Assembly (NCBI RefSeq): GCF_023282985.1
Contig: NZ_JAGQDC010000006.1
Span: 62,001 to 126,000, forward strand
Direction of reading: 5' to 3'
DNA: 64,000 nt
From: Serratia silvae
Lineage (GTDB): Bacteria; Pseudomonadota; Gammaproteobacteria; Enterobacterales; Enterobacteriaceae
Below the pieces are notes generated by a model. That model was given only the letters and a program-made list of their open reading frames with translations. It had not been told where the DNA came from and searched no databases. The position numbers and the translations under genes were made by a program. Positions 31,742-39,869 of the stretch are shown piece by piece; position 1 is the stretch's first letter; each line of letters opens with the position of its first letter.

Positions 31742-32728
31742 TCAACCAAAGCGCACATCGCGCCCGTGGGGTTCATCCAGATCCTGTGCGGGGCCGATCG
31801 AAATGATCCCGTGCGGGTTGATGGTGGCATGGCTGCGATAATAGTGGTTGCGGATATGCGCCATATCGACCGTTTCGGCAATCCCCGGCATCTGGTAGAT
31901 ATCGCGCAGGAAGCCGTACAGGTTGAGATAGTCGCTGATGCGGCGCTGGTCACATTTGAAATGAGTGACGTAGACCGGATCGAAACGGATCAGCGTGGTC
32001 CACAGGCGCAGATCGGCCTCGGTGAGTCGATCACCTGTCAGATAACGGTGCTGGCCAAGGATCTGTTCAAGCCGCTCCAAAGAGGCAAACACGCCGTTCA
32101 CCGCCTCGTCATAGGCATCCTGGCTGGTAGCAAAACCGGCCTTGTACACTCCGTTGTTCACCGAATCGTAAATCCAGCCGTTGAGCGAATCGATCTTTTC
32201 ACGCAGTTCTACCGGATAGTAATCCCCAGCTCGCGCGCCGACGGCGTCAAAAGCGCTGTTGAACATGCGGATGATATCGGCAGACTCATTGCTGACGATA
32301 GTCTGCTGCTGTTTATCCCACAGCACCGGCACGGTAACGCGGCCGCTGTACTGCGGATCGGCCCGTAGATAGAGCTGGTAAAGAAAATCGGAGTTATACA
32401 ACGCATCTCCGGTTGCCGCGGGGAAATCCTGGCCAAAGGTCCAGCCGTTTTCCAACATCAGCGGATGCACCACGGAAACCGGGATGCTTTGCTCCAGCCC
32501 TTTCAGCTTGCGCATCAGCAGGGTACGGTGCGCCCAAGGGCAAGCCAGGGAAACATACAGGTGGTAGCGATCTTGCTCGGCCTTGAAACCCGCTTTGCCA
32601 TGTTCCCCCGCAGCGCCGTCCGGCGTGACCCAATTGCGAAACTGAGAGGTTGAACGCTTGAAACGGCCCCCGGTGGATTTAGTGTCATACCAGGTGTCTT
32701 GCCAAACGCCATCAACGAGTTGTCCCAT
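31742..32728 (-). CDS. yqjG: YqjG, glutathionyl-hydroquinone reductase
   Basis: Xi-class glutathione transferase that reduces glutathionyl-hydroquinones. The start is the ATG at 32728 (MGQLVDGVWQDTWYDTKSTGG), giving 328 residues as in E. coli; an in-frame ATG 12 nt upstream overlaps the ribosome binding site. The catalytic Cys is in YVSLACPWAHRTLL (about residue 63). The C-terminal half is the helical GST domain (DPVYVTHFKCDQRRISDYLNL split near 235-255). It runs with yqjF upstream on the same strand, separated by a short ERIC derivative. Confidence 0.96.
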   Translation of the reverse strand: MGQLVDGVWQDTWYDTKSTGGRFKRSTSQFRNWVTPDGAAGEHGKAGFKAEQDRYHLYVSLACPWAHRTLLMRKLKGLEQSIPVSVVHPLMLENGWTFGQDFPAATGDALYNSDFLYQLYLRADPQYSGRVTVPVLWDKQQQTIVSNESADIIRMFNSAFDAVGARAGDYYPVELREKIDSLNGWIYDSVNNGVYKAGFATSQDAYDEAVNGVFASLERLEQILGQHRYLTGDRLTEADLRLWTTLIRFDPVYVTHFKCDQRRISDYLNLYGFLRDIYQMPGIAETVDMAHIRNHYYRSHATINPHGIISIGPAQDLDEPHGRDVRFG

Positions 32729-32789
32729 GAGGTCCTCCAATATATCCGAGAGTGAAAGTCAAAAGGCCCGGCATGAAGAGCCGAGCCTT

Positions 32790-32834
32790 TATACCCGTCG
32801 CCTTTCAAGCTGCAGCTTGAAATCCATAGGGTAT
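32790..32834 (+). repeat. Internally deleted ERIC derivative (copy 4)
   Basis: A 45-bp element made of the two ERIC termini only. TATACCCGTCGCCTTTCAAG is joined through CTGCAG to CTTGAAATCCATAGGGTAT, with the whole central core missing. It forms a near-perfect hairpin between yqjF and yqjG. Confidence 0.85.
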
Positions 32835-32845
32835 GCTTTATAAAC

Positions 32846-33241
32846 TTACCACTTTTTGTTCAAAATGCGGTCAATGCTGAAGCCGCCAGGGCCTGCAACC
32901 GCCAGCACGATGAAGCCACCGGCAATGGTCAGGTTCTTCATAAACATTAGCTGGTTCACGTCGTCGGCAAAGTTGGTGTGGAACAGCAACGCGGTCAGGA
33001 TGGTGAAACCGGCAGTGAACAGCGATACGGTACGGGTCAGGAAGCCGAACAGAATTGCCAGGCCACCGCCGAACTCCAGCAGGATGGTCAGTGGCAGCAA
33101 GAAGCCAGGTACGCCCATCGACTGCATGTATTGTTGGGTGCCTGCATAGGCATCACCCATTTTGCCGTAACCTGCAACGATAAACAGGATTGGCATCAGA
33201 ATACGAGCAACCAGCAAACCTGCATCTTCTAATTTCTTCAT
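32846..33241 (-). CDS. yqjF: YqjF, DoxX-family inner-membrane protein
   Basis: Quinol-oxidase-like membrane protein of the DoxX family, 131 residues with four predicted helices (about 7-27, 45-65, 70-90 and 100-120). It opens MKKLEDAGLLVARILMPILF and contains the family LLPLTILLEFGGGLAILFGF. In E. coli yqjF responds to aromatic (2,4-dinitrotoluene) breakdown products through YhaJ. The catalytic role is unclear. It is upstream of yqjG on the same strand. Confidence 0.93.
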   Translation of the reverse strand: MKKLEDAGLLVARILMPILFIVAGYGKMGDAYAGTQQYMQSMGVPGFLLPLTILLEFGGGLAILFGFLTRTVSLFTAGFTILTALLFHTNFADDVNQLMFMKNLTIAGGFIVLAVAGPGGFSIDRILNKKW

Positions 33242-33518
33242 TTTAACTCCAAAAAGTGTTGTTGCTTGCCAATCTTGGCATTGGTACCGCCAGGGGGCCT
33301 GTTGCCGCCATGTCCGGTTGATGGAGTGAATGTTAGACGGGAACGCTGCGGGTTGTTAGCAAGTAAAATTGTCGTAATTTTTCAAAAAATCTGAATATTA
33401 GCCATGAAATAAAAACAGTTACAAATCAGTGTGTTAAGTGTTTTTAATGGATGTTTAGGTAAAAACCATGCAGAGTGAGGGGATTAGCAACGGGATAATT
33501 GAACCTGTTGGCGCACGG

Positions 33519-33806
33519 TTATTTTTTGGGAAGGGCGTTACGGATCAGACGAACGGTACCCCAGACGCTGAGCGCCCGCCGTGACCAGCGGATCAACTTG
33601 CTAGGATGGCGGATGCCGTACAGCGCGATCACGCTGGAACCGATAGCCATATATTTACGCAGCCCATACAAGGTCTGCCAACTGCGATCGAAGGATTCGG
33701 TTTTTTGCAGCCACTGGTTTTTGTTGGCGGCCAGATCCAGGCGTTGCTGCTGGATCTGCCGGATGAGTTGCTCTTTTCTGCGTTCACGGTACTGGCGGTG
33801 ATTCAT
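33519..33806 (-). CDS. yqjK: YqjK-like inner-membrane protein
   Basis: 95-residue basic protein of the YqjK family, started at 33806 (MNHRQYRERRKEQLIRQIQ). A charged, helical N-terminal half with RIQQQRLDLAANK-type repeats precedes a short hydrophobic segment (about 55-68). The C-terminus is basic. It is the last of yqjD-yqjE-yqjK, overlapping the yqjE 3' end by 23 nt. The function is unknown. The gene is slightly shorter than in E. coli (99). Confidence 0.88.
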   Translation of the reverse strand: MNHRQYRERRKEQLIRQIQQQRLDLAANKNQWLQKTESFDRSWQTLYGLRKYMAIGSSVIALYGIRHPSKLIRWSRRALSVWGTVRLIRNALPKK

Positions 33807-34203
33807 GTTTCTCCTCCAGCTCAGCACGGTCGAGTTCCAATTGCTGACGTGTTGCCCCTAACAGCGTTGAACGGCGAGCCTTGGACAGTGTCCAGACGAT
33901 GCCCACAACGGCCAGGAACAGCAGAACGGCGGTAGTCGTACCCAACGCCATCAGGCGATAAGCGGGGTCGATGGCCCAGAAGATGAGGATTAACAGGCTC
34001 ATCAGGCCGAAGGCGGTAAACAGTAGGGTAAGCCCCGCCATCATCAGCAACTGAATGAGGTTGGCTTTCTCCTCTTCCAGCTCGATAACGGCCAGACGCA
34101 CCCGGGTTTCCACCATGCCGACCATAATGGTGACAATCCGTTGGGCGATGTCCAGGACCCCTTTACCAGGGCCCTGTGCGCGCGTTTGCGGCTGCTCTGC
34201 CAT
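33784..34203 (-). CDS. yqjE: YqjE-like phage-holin-type membrane protein
   Basis: 139-residue inner-membrane protein of the YqjE / holin_X family, started at 34203 (MAEQPQTRAQGPGKG). Two strongly hydrophobic helices lie at about 52-75 and 85-105, followed by an acidic C-terminal tail. It lies 2 nt after yqjD. In E. coli the yqjCDEK group is stationary-phase induced. There are no lysis-gene neighbours, so a holin role is not implied. Confidence 0.9.
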   Translation of the reverse strand: MAEQPQTRAQGPGKGVLDIAQRIVTIMVGMVETRVRLAVIELEEEKANLIQLLMMAGLTLLFTAFGLMSLLILIFWAIDPAYRLMALGTTTAVLLFLAVVGIVWTLSKARRSTLLGATRQQLELDRAELEEKHESPPVP

Positions 34204-34205
34204 AA

Positions 34206-34511
34206 TCAGCGGCGCGCGAGCAGAACGCCTAACACCACGCCAACCGCAGCGCCGATACCGATACCGGTCCACGGGTTTTCACGCACGTAATCATCGGCCT
34301 GACCAGCCATCTGCTTGGTTTGGTGAGCCAGTTTGTCACCGGCATCGCTCAGACGGGCACGAGTTTCTTTCAGTGCACCTTCTGCTTTGGAACGCAGTTT
34401 GTCCAGTTCAGCTTTAGGTTTATCGGTGGAAGAGTTCAGCACTTCTTCCAGCGTATCGGCCAGGGACTTCAGTTCAGCGCGTAAGTTTTCTGCATTTGAA
34501 TCATGTGCCAT
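34206..34511 (-). CDS. yqjD: YqjD, ribosome-associating membrane-anchored protein
   Basis: DUF883 protein of 101 residues, the ElaB/YgaM/YqjD family. A long amphipathic helix (about 8-75, rich in Lys, Glu and Ala) is followed by the C-terminal anchor GIGIGAAVGVVLGVLLARR. In E. coli the soluble part binds 70S/100S ribosomes in stationary phase. It starts the yqjDEK row, with 2 nt to yqjE. The terminal RR after the anchor is a family feature. Confidence 0.94.
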   Translation of the reverse strand: MAHDSNAENLRAELKSLADTLEEVLNSSTDKPKAELDKLRSKAEGALKETRARLSDAGDKLAHQTKQMAGQADDYVRENPWTGIGIGAAVGVVLGVLLARR

Positions 34512-34675
34512 TTCGATAACTCCTTAACATTAACTTCGACAGACTTTTAACATAGCGGATTTATTCACTTAAGCAAAGGGCTTATCCCCGGTGGATATCA
34601 CTAACCAATGTCACTATTGGCTGCTAAAATCCCGCCGGATGGGCCTCCTATCGATAAATCCGCTAATATAAAAAA

Positions 34676-35047
34676 TTATTCGGTCTGCGCGGCTTTCAGC
34701 TCAGCCTGGGCTTCTGCCAGCTTTTTCTGCTTGTTGGCGATTTTATCTGCCTTGCCGGTTTCCTGAGCCTCTTTCAGCTCCTGCTCACGCTCGGCAACTT
34801 TCTCCTGCTTATCAGCAATCTTCTTCTGGCGATCGGCCTGTAAACCGGCCTCGGTGCAGTGGGTTTGTACTTCGCTGAGGGCTTTCTGCAGGCCTGCCAC
34901 GCGGTGGCTGTTGCCGTGCTTAGTGGCATAATCGATCTGGGTCTGGATCTCCTGGGCTTTGCTGGCACAAGTCTCGACCGCTGCTTGTGAAAGCGCAGAA
35001 AAAGTGAACAGGGGGATAGCCAGTAATAATGTGTGGCGTAATTTCAT
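34676..35047 (-). CDS. yqjC: YqjC, periplasmic DUF1090 protein
   Basis: 123-residue secreted protein. A signal peptide (about 1-22, LLLAIPLFTFSALSQA) precedes a small helical domain with two Cys (C27 and about C61), likely a disulfide. A long highly charged coiled coil follows (about 66-123, runs of K/E/Q/A). E. coli YqjC is the same length. The function is unknown. It is upstream of yqjDEK but 164 nt away, so a separate transcript is possible. Confidence 0.92.
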   Translation of the reverse strand: MKLRHTLLLAIPLFTFSALSQAAVETCASKAQEIQTQIDYATKHGNSHRVAGLQKALSEVQTHCTEAGLQADRQKKIADKQEKVAEREQELKEAQETGKADKIANKQKKLAEAQAELKAAQTE

Positions 35048-35274
35048 GATTTCAATTCCTTAATGCTGGGAGATAACAAGGATGCTCCCGGTTTCCTGCT
35101 GCCCAAGGGGCAGTGCGACAGGTGGCCTACGCGGCTGACCCATGCTGACAATCAGCATAGTCACAAATTGCGTAGAACCCCAAAAGTTGAGACTGCCGGT
35201 ATTTCTCATTCGGCTCAAGGTGAAGGGGCGCTGCATGCTGCGCCCACTTAGGCAATCCCTGCAATGTGAAGGGA

Positions 35275-35649
35275 TTATCCCAGATTAAGTGGCGCACGTG
35301 CAAATTTACGCACCCAGCGGCCGGGGAGAGGAGACTCGTTCAGGGCAATGGTATAACCGGGGGGCAGGATGTTTTCCAGGGCTTCACGGGCCAGCAGCTG
35401 CTGTTCAGGGGAATCCAGGCGGATCACCAGGCCATCGCCCTCCGGCGTAATGCTTTTGATGCGGATACCGCGTTCATCCAGGCGCTGATAGACGTAAAAA
35501 CCATCTGGTAACGATAAGCCCTGCTGAACCACGTGAATACGCAGCTCGTTTTCCGTACGCAAGATGTAAGGCGCCAGCACGGCGGCCAATGCCAGCAATG
35601 GCAATAAAAGCATCAGCGTGTATTGCCAGCGTGGGCGTTTGGCTATCAC
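35275..35649 (-). CDS. mzrA: MzrA, modulator of the EnvZ/OmpR system
   Basis: Small inner-membrane protein that binds EnvZ and links CpxAR to OmpR. I place the start at GTG 35649 ([17 protein letters not shown]), whose bases overlap the yqjA TGA (GTGA); an ATG 39 nt further upstream inside yqjA is the alternative. The 124 residues have one membrane helix (about 9-27) and a periplasmic domain. The latter ends in [20 protein letters not shown]. Conservation with E. coli is modest, so identity rests partly on synteny with yqjA. Confidence 0.85.
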   Translation of the reverse strand: MIAKRPRWQYTLMLLLPLLALAAVLAPYILRTENELRIHVVQQGLSLPDGFYVYQRLDERGIRIKSITPEGDGLVIRLDSPEQQLLAREALENILPPGYTIALNESPLPGRWVRKFARAPLNLG

Positions 35650-36320
35650 GCGTCTTTCCCTGCACGGTCGGTGCGTTTTTTGCGCCACAGTACCACTAGC
35701 GAACCGACCAGCCCGGCGACCAGTAGCACCAGTGGCAGCATCATCAGGCCAAACATCAATTGGTCTTCATACTTGCGGAACATCGGGGTTTTCCCGAGGG
35801 CAAAACCGACCGAAACCAGGATCAGTACCCACAGCAAACCGCTCATCCAGTTAAAGAACTGGAAGCGGGTATTGCTCAAACCGGACAGGCCGGCAATGGT
35901 TGGCAACAGCGTACGTACGAAGGCCAGGAAACGGCCAACCAACAGGGCCGACAGGCCATGGCGGTGGAACAACTGGTGGGCACGCTGATGGTAATGGGCC
36001 GGTAAATGAGCTAGCCAACCTTGTACCGTAGGCGTATTGCCTAGCCATCGGCCTTGTATGTAGCTAACCCAGCACCCGAGGCTGGCCGCTGTGGTCAGGA
36101 TCAGAATGGTCATCGGGAAGTTCATGGTGCCTTTGGCAACCAGGACACCGACCAGGATCAGCAGGCTATCGCCCGGCAGGAAGGCGGCGGGCAGCAGGCC
36201 ATTTTCCAGAAATAAAATCATAAACAGCAAGACGTACAGCGTCCAGACCAACGAGGGGTTGGCCAGCGTTTCAAAGTCTTGCTGCCACAAGGCATCCAAC
36301 AGTTGCTTAATGATATCCAT
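35646..36320 (-). CDS. yqjA: YqjA, DedA-family membrane protein
   Basis: DedA-family inner-membrane protein (224 residues) needed with YghB for normal division and membrane potential; it is also linked to alkaline pH survival. [20 protein letters not shown] (about 36-55) carries the membrane-embedded acidic Glu and Asp. [17 protein letters not shown] holds the essential Arg pair. Several hydrophobic helices follow. It is translationally coupled to mzrA by a 4-nt overlap. In E. coli the pair is under CpxR. Confidence 0.95.
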   Translation of the reverse strand: MDIIKQLLDALWQQDFETLANPSLVWTLYVLLFMILFLENGLLPAAFLPGDSLLILVGVLVAKGTMNFPMTILILTTAASLGCWVSYIQGRWLGNTPTVQGWLAHLPAHYHQRAHQLFHRHGLSALLVGRFLAFVRTLLPTIAGLSGLSNTRFQFFNWMSGLLWVLILVSVGFALGKTPMFRKYEDQLMFGLMMLPLVLLVAGLVGSLVVLWRKKRTDRAGKDA

Positions 36321-36433
36321 CCGGTGTTCCTAAAAACGTCATTGTTATTTTCGTTCAGCGGCTGGGGGCGGTAAGCTCGCGGAGGGCCCTGGCTGCTGAA
36401 GATGATGATCGGTGTTGCTTTATTCTTTGGTTC

Positions 36434-36634
36434 TATACCCGTCGTCTTTCACGTTGCAGCGTTGTTATCTGCACTTAGCTACTCGACCCATCCCTGGGCC
36501 TCGCCCCTTCGGGGCCGCTGTGTACAGCGTTCAAATCTGTTCCTGACAGATTTGTCACCCCAGTCACTGACTAAAAAGCTCCTGGGGATGAGCAAGTTTG
36601 TCGCCTAGCTGCAACTTGAAATCCATAGGGTATA
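36434..36634 (+). repeat. ERIC element with internal insertion (copy 5)
   Basis: A 201-bp element with the usual ends (TATACCCGTCGTC and CATAGGGTATA). Roughly 70 bp of extra sequence sits in its left half, between GTTATCTGCACTTAGCT and CACCCCAGTCACTG. The insert contains CCCCTTCGGGG and AATCTGTTCCTGACAGATT hairpins. The remainder, 36321-36433, between the element and yqjA, shows nothing gene-like. Confidence 0.88.
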
Positions 36635-36650
36635 ACGGGGCGACACCGGA

Positions 36651-37100
36651 TCATGAGTGATACGTTAGCGAGCCACGGTAAAGTATGTTGCTTTCTTTCC
36701 AACCCCCCAGTCTGCTTTGCTGCTGCGGGAAGTTGAGCGTCCAATTGACCTGCCGCAACCGGTTAGGGGCTGGGTTATCTGCCTGCCGTTGGAGCCACTG
36801 ACGGTAGCCCAAATCCGTTGCTAAAGTATAGGCCGGAACCGACTGGGTCGGAGCCTGCAACGAGCAGGGATAGGAATGCATCCGGGGCAAAGACAGCAGT
36901 AGCTTGCTGAGGGGCTTGCGGCGGAGTTCACTGTGCGGACGGTAATGCTGATCGTAGGGGGAAACCACATGCTCATCAAATAATGCCTGAGCACTTAACA
37001 CGGAGGCTAAGGCTGCGGTTTGTGCTGCATAGAGCTTTGGGCCGGAGACCGAACCGGTCCAGCAGGAAAGAGCAATAAGCATGGCAAACAACCAGCGCAT
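36651..37100 (-). CDS. Secreted hypothetical protein
   Basis: I do not recognise this 149-residue protein. With the ATG at 37100 (MRWLFAMLIALSCWTGSVSG) it has a clear signal peptide and GGGGGCGGA about 10 nt upstream. The mature part is basic and Leu/Gln/Pro-rich, with two Cys (one lost with the signal) and the tail ESNILYRGSLTYHS. There is no membrane anchor or lipobox. It is flanked by ERIC copy 5 and exuR and has no operon partner. Probably a genuine small periplasmic protein limited to near relatives. Confidence 0.65.
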   Translation of the reverse strand: MRWLFAMLIALSCWTGSVSGPKLYAAQTAALASVLSAQALFDEHVVSPYDQHYRPHSELRRKPLSKLLLSLPRMHSYPCSLQAPTQSVPAYTLATDLGYRQWLQRQADNPAPNRLRQVNWTLNFPQQQSRLGGWKESNILYRGSLTYHS

Positions 37101-37288
37101 GTATTCGCGTTCCGCCCCCAAAGTCAGTCGATAAAAAAGTGGCCTAACTCTACCAAAATAGCATGATTGGCAACAGGGAAATCTACGCGGTCGCTGGGGA
37201 AATATCGTGCAGTGGGCGGCTGTACCGGGATCGATTCAGCCGTTTTTACAATACCTGACATTCGGTGCGATTTCTTGACGCCAAAACC

Positions 37289-38065
37289 CTATTTGGTGGT
37301 GGTGGCCATGTTATCCAAATGGATCACCGGATTCTCGGCAAATAGGTAGCGATCGGCGTTGTATTCGAAATCATCGGTGGTGGCATTGAACAGCATCTGC
37401 TTGGTGTTTTCCAGATGTTGCCACATGGCCAGTTTGGCACCGTGAGGATCTTTACGTATCAAAGCCTTAAGGATCTCATCGTGATCGTCGCACCAGCTGG
37501 CAATGGAACGATCATCGATGTGTTCGTGCAGTTTGATCCAGTAAGGGTTGTTGACACGCTGAGCCCACATTTTTTCCACTATGGTGGCCATGGCGGTATT
37601 CTGGGTCGCTAACGCGACCTGCACGTGGAATTTGAGATCCCACTGCGAATCGCGGAAGCGATCTTCTTTGCGGGCCTGCTCCTGGATCTCCATCAGTTGG
37701 ACGATATCCTGCTTAGTCACCTGAGTGGCGGCGAATTCGGCAATGTTACTTTCGATCAACTGGCGTGCCTGCAGCAGTTCAAATGGCCCTGCTGTGGCAA
37801 ATTCGAGGCTTTCAGCCGGTACTACCAGGTGTTTTTGTTGGTTGGAGATCACATGGATGCCCGAGCCTTTGCGCACTTCTACGTAACCTTCCACCTCCAG
37901 CATGATGATCGCCTCACGCACTACGGTGCGGCTAACGTTCATCTCTTCGGCGATATAACGCTCGGCTGGCAGTTTCTCCCCGACCAGGTAGACCCCGCCC
38001 TCAATGCGCCGTTTTAGCTCGGCGGCCAATTGCTGATAAAGGCGTCTGGTTTCAGTGAATTCCAT
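37289..38065 (-). CDS. exuR: ExuR, GntR-family repressor of hexuronate genes
   Basis: FadR-subfamily GntR repressor of exuT, uxaCA and uxaB, released by galacturonate or glucuronate. The 258 residues hold a winged HTH at about 8-72 ([20 protein letters not shown], then [21 protein letters not shown]). The all-helical FCD domain spans about 90-235, with His metal or ligand positions. The length equals E. coli ExuR. A candidate operator at 38092 suggests autoregulation. Confidence 0.97.
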   Translation of the reverse strand: MEFTETRRLYQQLAAELKRRIEGGVYLVGEKLPAERYIAEEMNVSRTVVREAIIMLEVEGYVEVRKGSGIHVISNQQKHLVVPAESLEFATAGPFELLQARQLIESNIAEFAATQVTKQDIVQLMEIQEQARKEDRFRDSQWDLKFHVQVALATQNTAMATIVEKMWAQRVNNPYWIKLHEHIDDRSIASWCDDHDEILKALIRKDPHGAKLAMWQHLENTKQMLFNATTDDFEYNADRYLFAENPVIHLDNMATTTK

Positions 38066-38091
38066 AGTGAATGCTCGGTGGTAGAAGGGCA

Positions 38092-38109
38092 GACCTGTTA
38101 TACCACTTA
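38092..38109 (-). promoter_or_regulatory. Candidate ExuR operator upstream of exuR
   Basis: On the minus strand TAAGTGGTATAACAGGTC matches 12 of 18 positions of the ExuR/UxuR consensus as I recall it (AAATTGGTATACCAATTT), including the core TGGTATA-CA. It lies 27 nt before the exuR start. Confidence 0.55.
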
Positions 38110-38139
38110 TCCGCTGTAGCTGCTAGCGAGTCAGATGCC

Positions 38140-38167
38140 AAAAGCCCGGCACAAGGGCCGGGCTTTT
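38140..38167 (-). terminator. Terminator of exuT
   Basis: AAAAGCCCGGC pairs with GCCGGGCTTTT around a 6-nt loop, 6 nt past the exuT stop. It is symmetrical and separates exuT from exuR. Confidence 0.88.
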
Positions 38168-38172
38168 GGGGG

Positions 38173-39471
38173 CTAACTGCTGGCATCTGCCGTTTGTAAT
38201 CGCTCCTGTTCCAGCTCGGAAACCGGCTTGTTTTGCAGCACGGTCCAGATCACGATGGCGGCCAGAATATCGAACACCGACAGGGCGGCGAACAGCGGGC
38301 TGAAGCCTATGGTGTCAGCCAATGCGCCGACCACCAGAGCGAACATGGTGCTCGCCGTCCATGCGGCCATACCGGTCAGCCCGTTGGCGGTAGCGACTTC
38401 GTTGCGGCCAAAGACGTCTGACGACAGGGTAATCAGCGCCCCGGACAGTGCCTGGTGGGCAAAGCCCCCGATGCACAGTAAGGCGATGGCGACATAAGGA
38501 CTGGTGAACAAGCCGATCATGCCTGGGCCAATCATCAACACTGCGCCCAGTGTGACCACCAGTTTGCGTGAGACGATCAGGTTGACGCCGAAATGCTTTT
38601 GGAAGAATGGCGGCAGATAACCCCCCAGGATGCAGCCGAAATCGGCGAACAGCATTGGCATCCAGGCGAACATGGCAATTTCTTTCAGGTTAAAGCCGTA
38701 AGCCTTGAACATGAACAGCGGGATCCAGGCGTTGAAGGTCCCCCAGGCAGGTTCTGCCAGGAAACGCGGCAGCGCGATGCCCCAGAACTGACGGTTACGC
38801 AGGATCTGCCAGGCGGACATCTTCTTGGCATTGCTGGTCTGGTGATGCGCTTCCTGACCGTCCAGAATGTAGCTGCGCTCTTCGGAGCTGAGTTTCTTCT
38901 GGTCTTTCGGGTGCTTATAGAAGATCAGCCAGCAGATGGCCCAGATCAGGCTCAAGACGCCGGTAATGATAAACGCCATTTCCCAGCTGTGAGCCACAAT
39001 TGCCCAGACCACCAAGGGGGGGGCGAGCATCGCACCCACAGAGGAGCCGACGTTAAAGTAACCCACGGCAATGGAGCGCTCTTTGGCCGGGAACCACTCG
39101 CTACTGGCTTTCAACCCGGCAGGGATCATGGCCGCTTCGGCCATACCGACCGCACCACGGGCCATAGCCAGACCGACCCAGCTGTTGGCCAGCGCGGTGC
39201 CCATACAGAAGATGGCCCACAGGATGGCAAACATCGCATAGCCGATTTTAGTGCCGAGCACGTCGAGGATATAGCCTGCAACGGGTTGCATCAGGGTATA
39301 ACAGGCTGAATAGGCGGCAACAATATAGGAATACTGCTGAGTGGTTATCCCCAGCGAGCCTTCCAGCGAGGGTGCTGCGACGGACATCGCATTGCGGGTC
39401 AGATAACCGAGCACGGTGCCGATCGTCACCAGGCCGATCATATACCAGCGTAAGCCTTTAATTTTACGCAT
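38173..39471 (-). CDS. exuT: ExuT, hexuronate transporter (MFS)
   Basis: Major facilitator of the anion:cation symporter family that imports galacturonate and glucuronate. It has 432 residues and about 12 helices. MRKIKGLRWYMIGLVTIGTV opens the protein, with YLTRNAMSVAAPSLEGSLGI (the NYLDR-like substrate motif region) near 23-42. GMAEAAMIPAGLKASSEWFP near 123 is the conserved family signature. It is divergent from uxaC, with two ExuR-like sites in between. Confidence 0.96.
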   Translation of the reverse strand: MRKIKGLRWYMIGLVTIGTVLGYLTRNAMSVAAPSLEGSLGITTQQYSYIVAAYSACYTLMQPVAGYILDVLGTKIGYAMFAILWAIFCMGTALANSWVGLAMARGAVGMAEAAMIPAGLKASSEWFPAKERSIAVGYFNVGSSVGAMLAPPLVVWAIVAHSWEMAFIITGVLSLIWAICWLIFYKHPKDQKKLSSEERSYILDGQEAHHQTSNAKKMSAWQILRNRQFWGIALPRFLAEPAWGTFNAWIPLFMFKAYGFNLKEIAMFAWMPMLFADFGCILGGYLPPFFQKHFGVNLIVSRKLVVTLGAVLMIGPGMIGLFTSPYVAIALLCIGGFAHQALSGALITLSSDVFGRNEVATANGLTGMAAWTASTMFALVVGALADTIGFSPLFAALSVFDILAAIVIWTVLQNKPVSELEQERLQTADASS

Positions 39472-39633
39472 CCCAAATCTCTCCCAGTCTTAAAATTTCG
39501 GCCACCGGCAAGCCCGTGGCGGTCATGGTGGTGATTCCCTTTCATCTGGTTGCCGGCATTCCGGTTACCGACGCTGCCCTGCGAGTTGCCATTTATGAGT
39601 GGTTATAAATCAGTAGCAGGGTGGCGAAAAGAT

Positions 39634-39651
39634 AACTTGTCATACAGATTT
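39634..39651 (-). promoter_or_regulatory. Candidate ExuR operator for exuT
   Basis: Minus-strand AAATCTGTATGACAAGTT matches 13 of 18 positions of the recalled ExuR/UxuR consensus and is itself a near palindrome. It lies about 165 nt before the exuT start. Confidence 0.55.
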
Positions 39652-39802
39652 AAAAGTTGAGTGATATCACAAAAGCCATTATTTTTTTAGGTGATAATGC
39701 TTAGCATCATAGGATGTTGTTTTAATGGGTAGCGTCTGGATATGAGCTTGGAAACCGCAATGATAGGGCTAGCCAAGGTAAAATTCAGCTAGACTCCGCA
39801 GT

Positions 39803-39820
39803 AAATTGGTGTGATAACTT
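39803..39820 (+). promoter_or_regulatory. Candidate ExuR operator for uxaCA
   Basis: AAATTGGTGTGATAACTT matches 13 of 18 positions of the recalled consensus, with a perfect left half. It lies about 50 nt upstream of the uxaC start. Confidence 0.6.
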
Positions 39821-39869
39821 TCGGAAAGTTGACAGCAAGGCTAGCCAGGAAAAAGGTGAGGAACCCGTT

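Larger units (their letters stand above)
39472..39869. other. exuT-uxaC divergent control region
   Basis: About 400 bp with no gene. It holds two ExuR-like operators, at 39634 (towards exuT) and 39803 (towards uxaC). A perfect 10-bp palindrome GTGATATCAC at 39661-39670 is of unknown use. GTGAGG at 39856-39861 is the uxaC ribosome binding site. Confidence 0.6.

Noticed and set aside
39661-39670. CRP site in front of exuT
   Set aside because: GTGATATCAC has the half-site bases, but only 2 bp between GTGA and TCAC where CRP needs 6 bp between TGTGA and TCACA.
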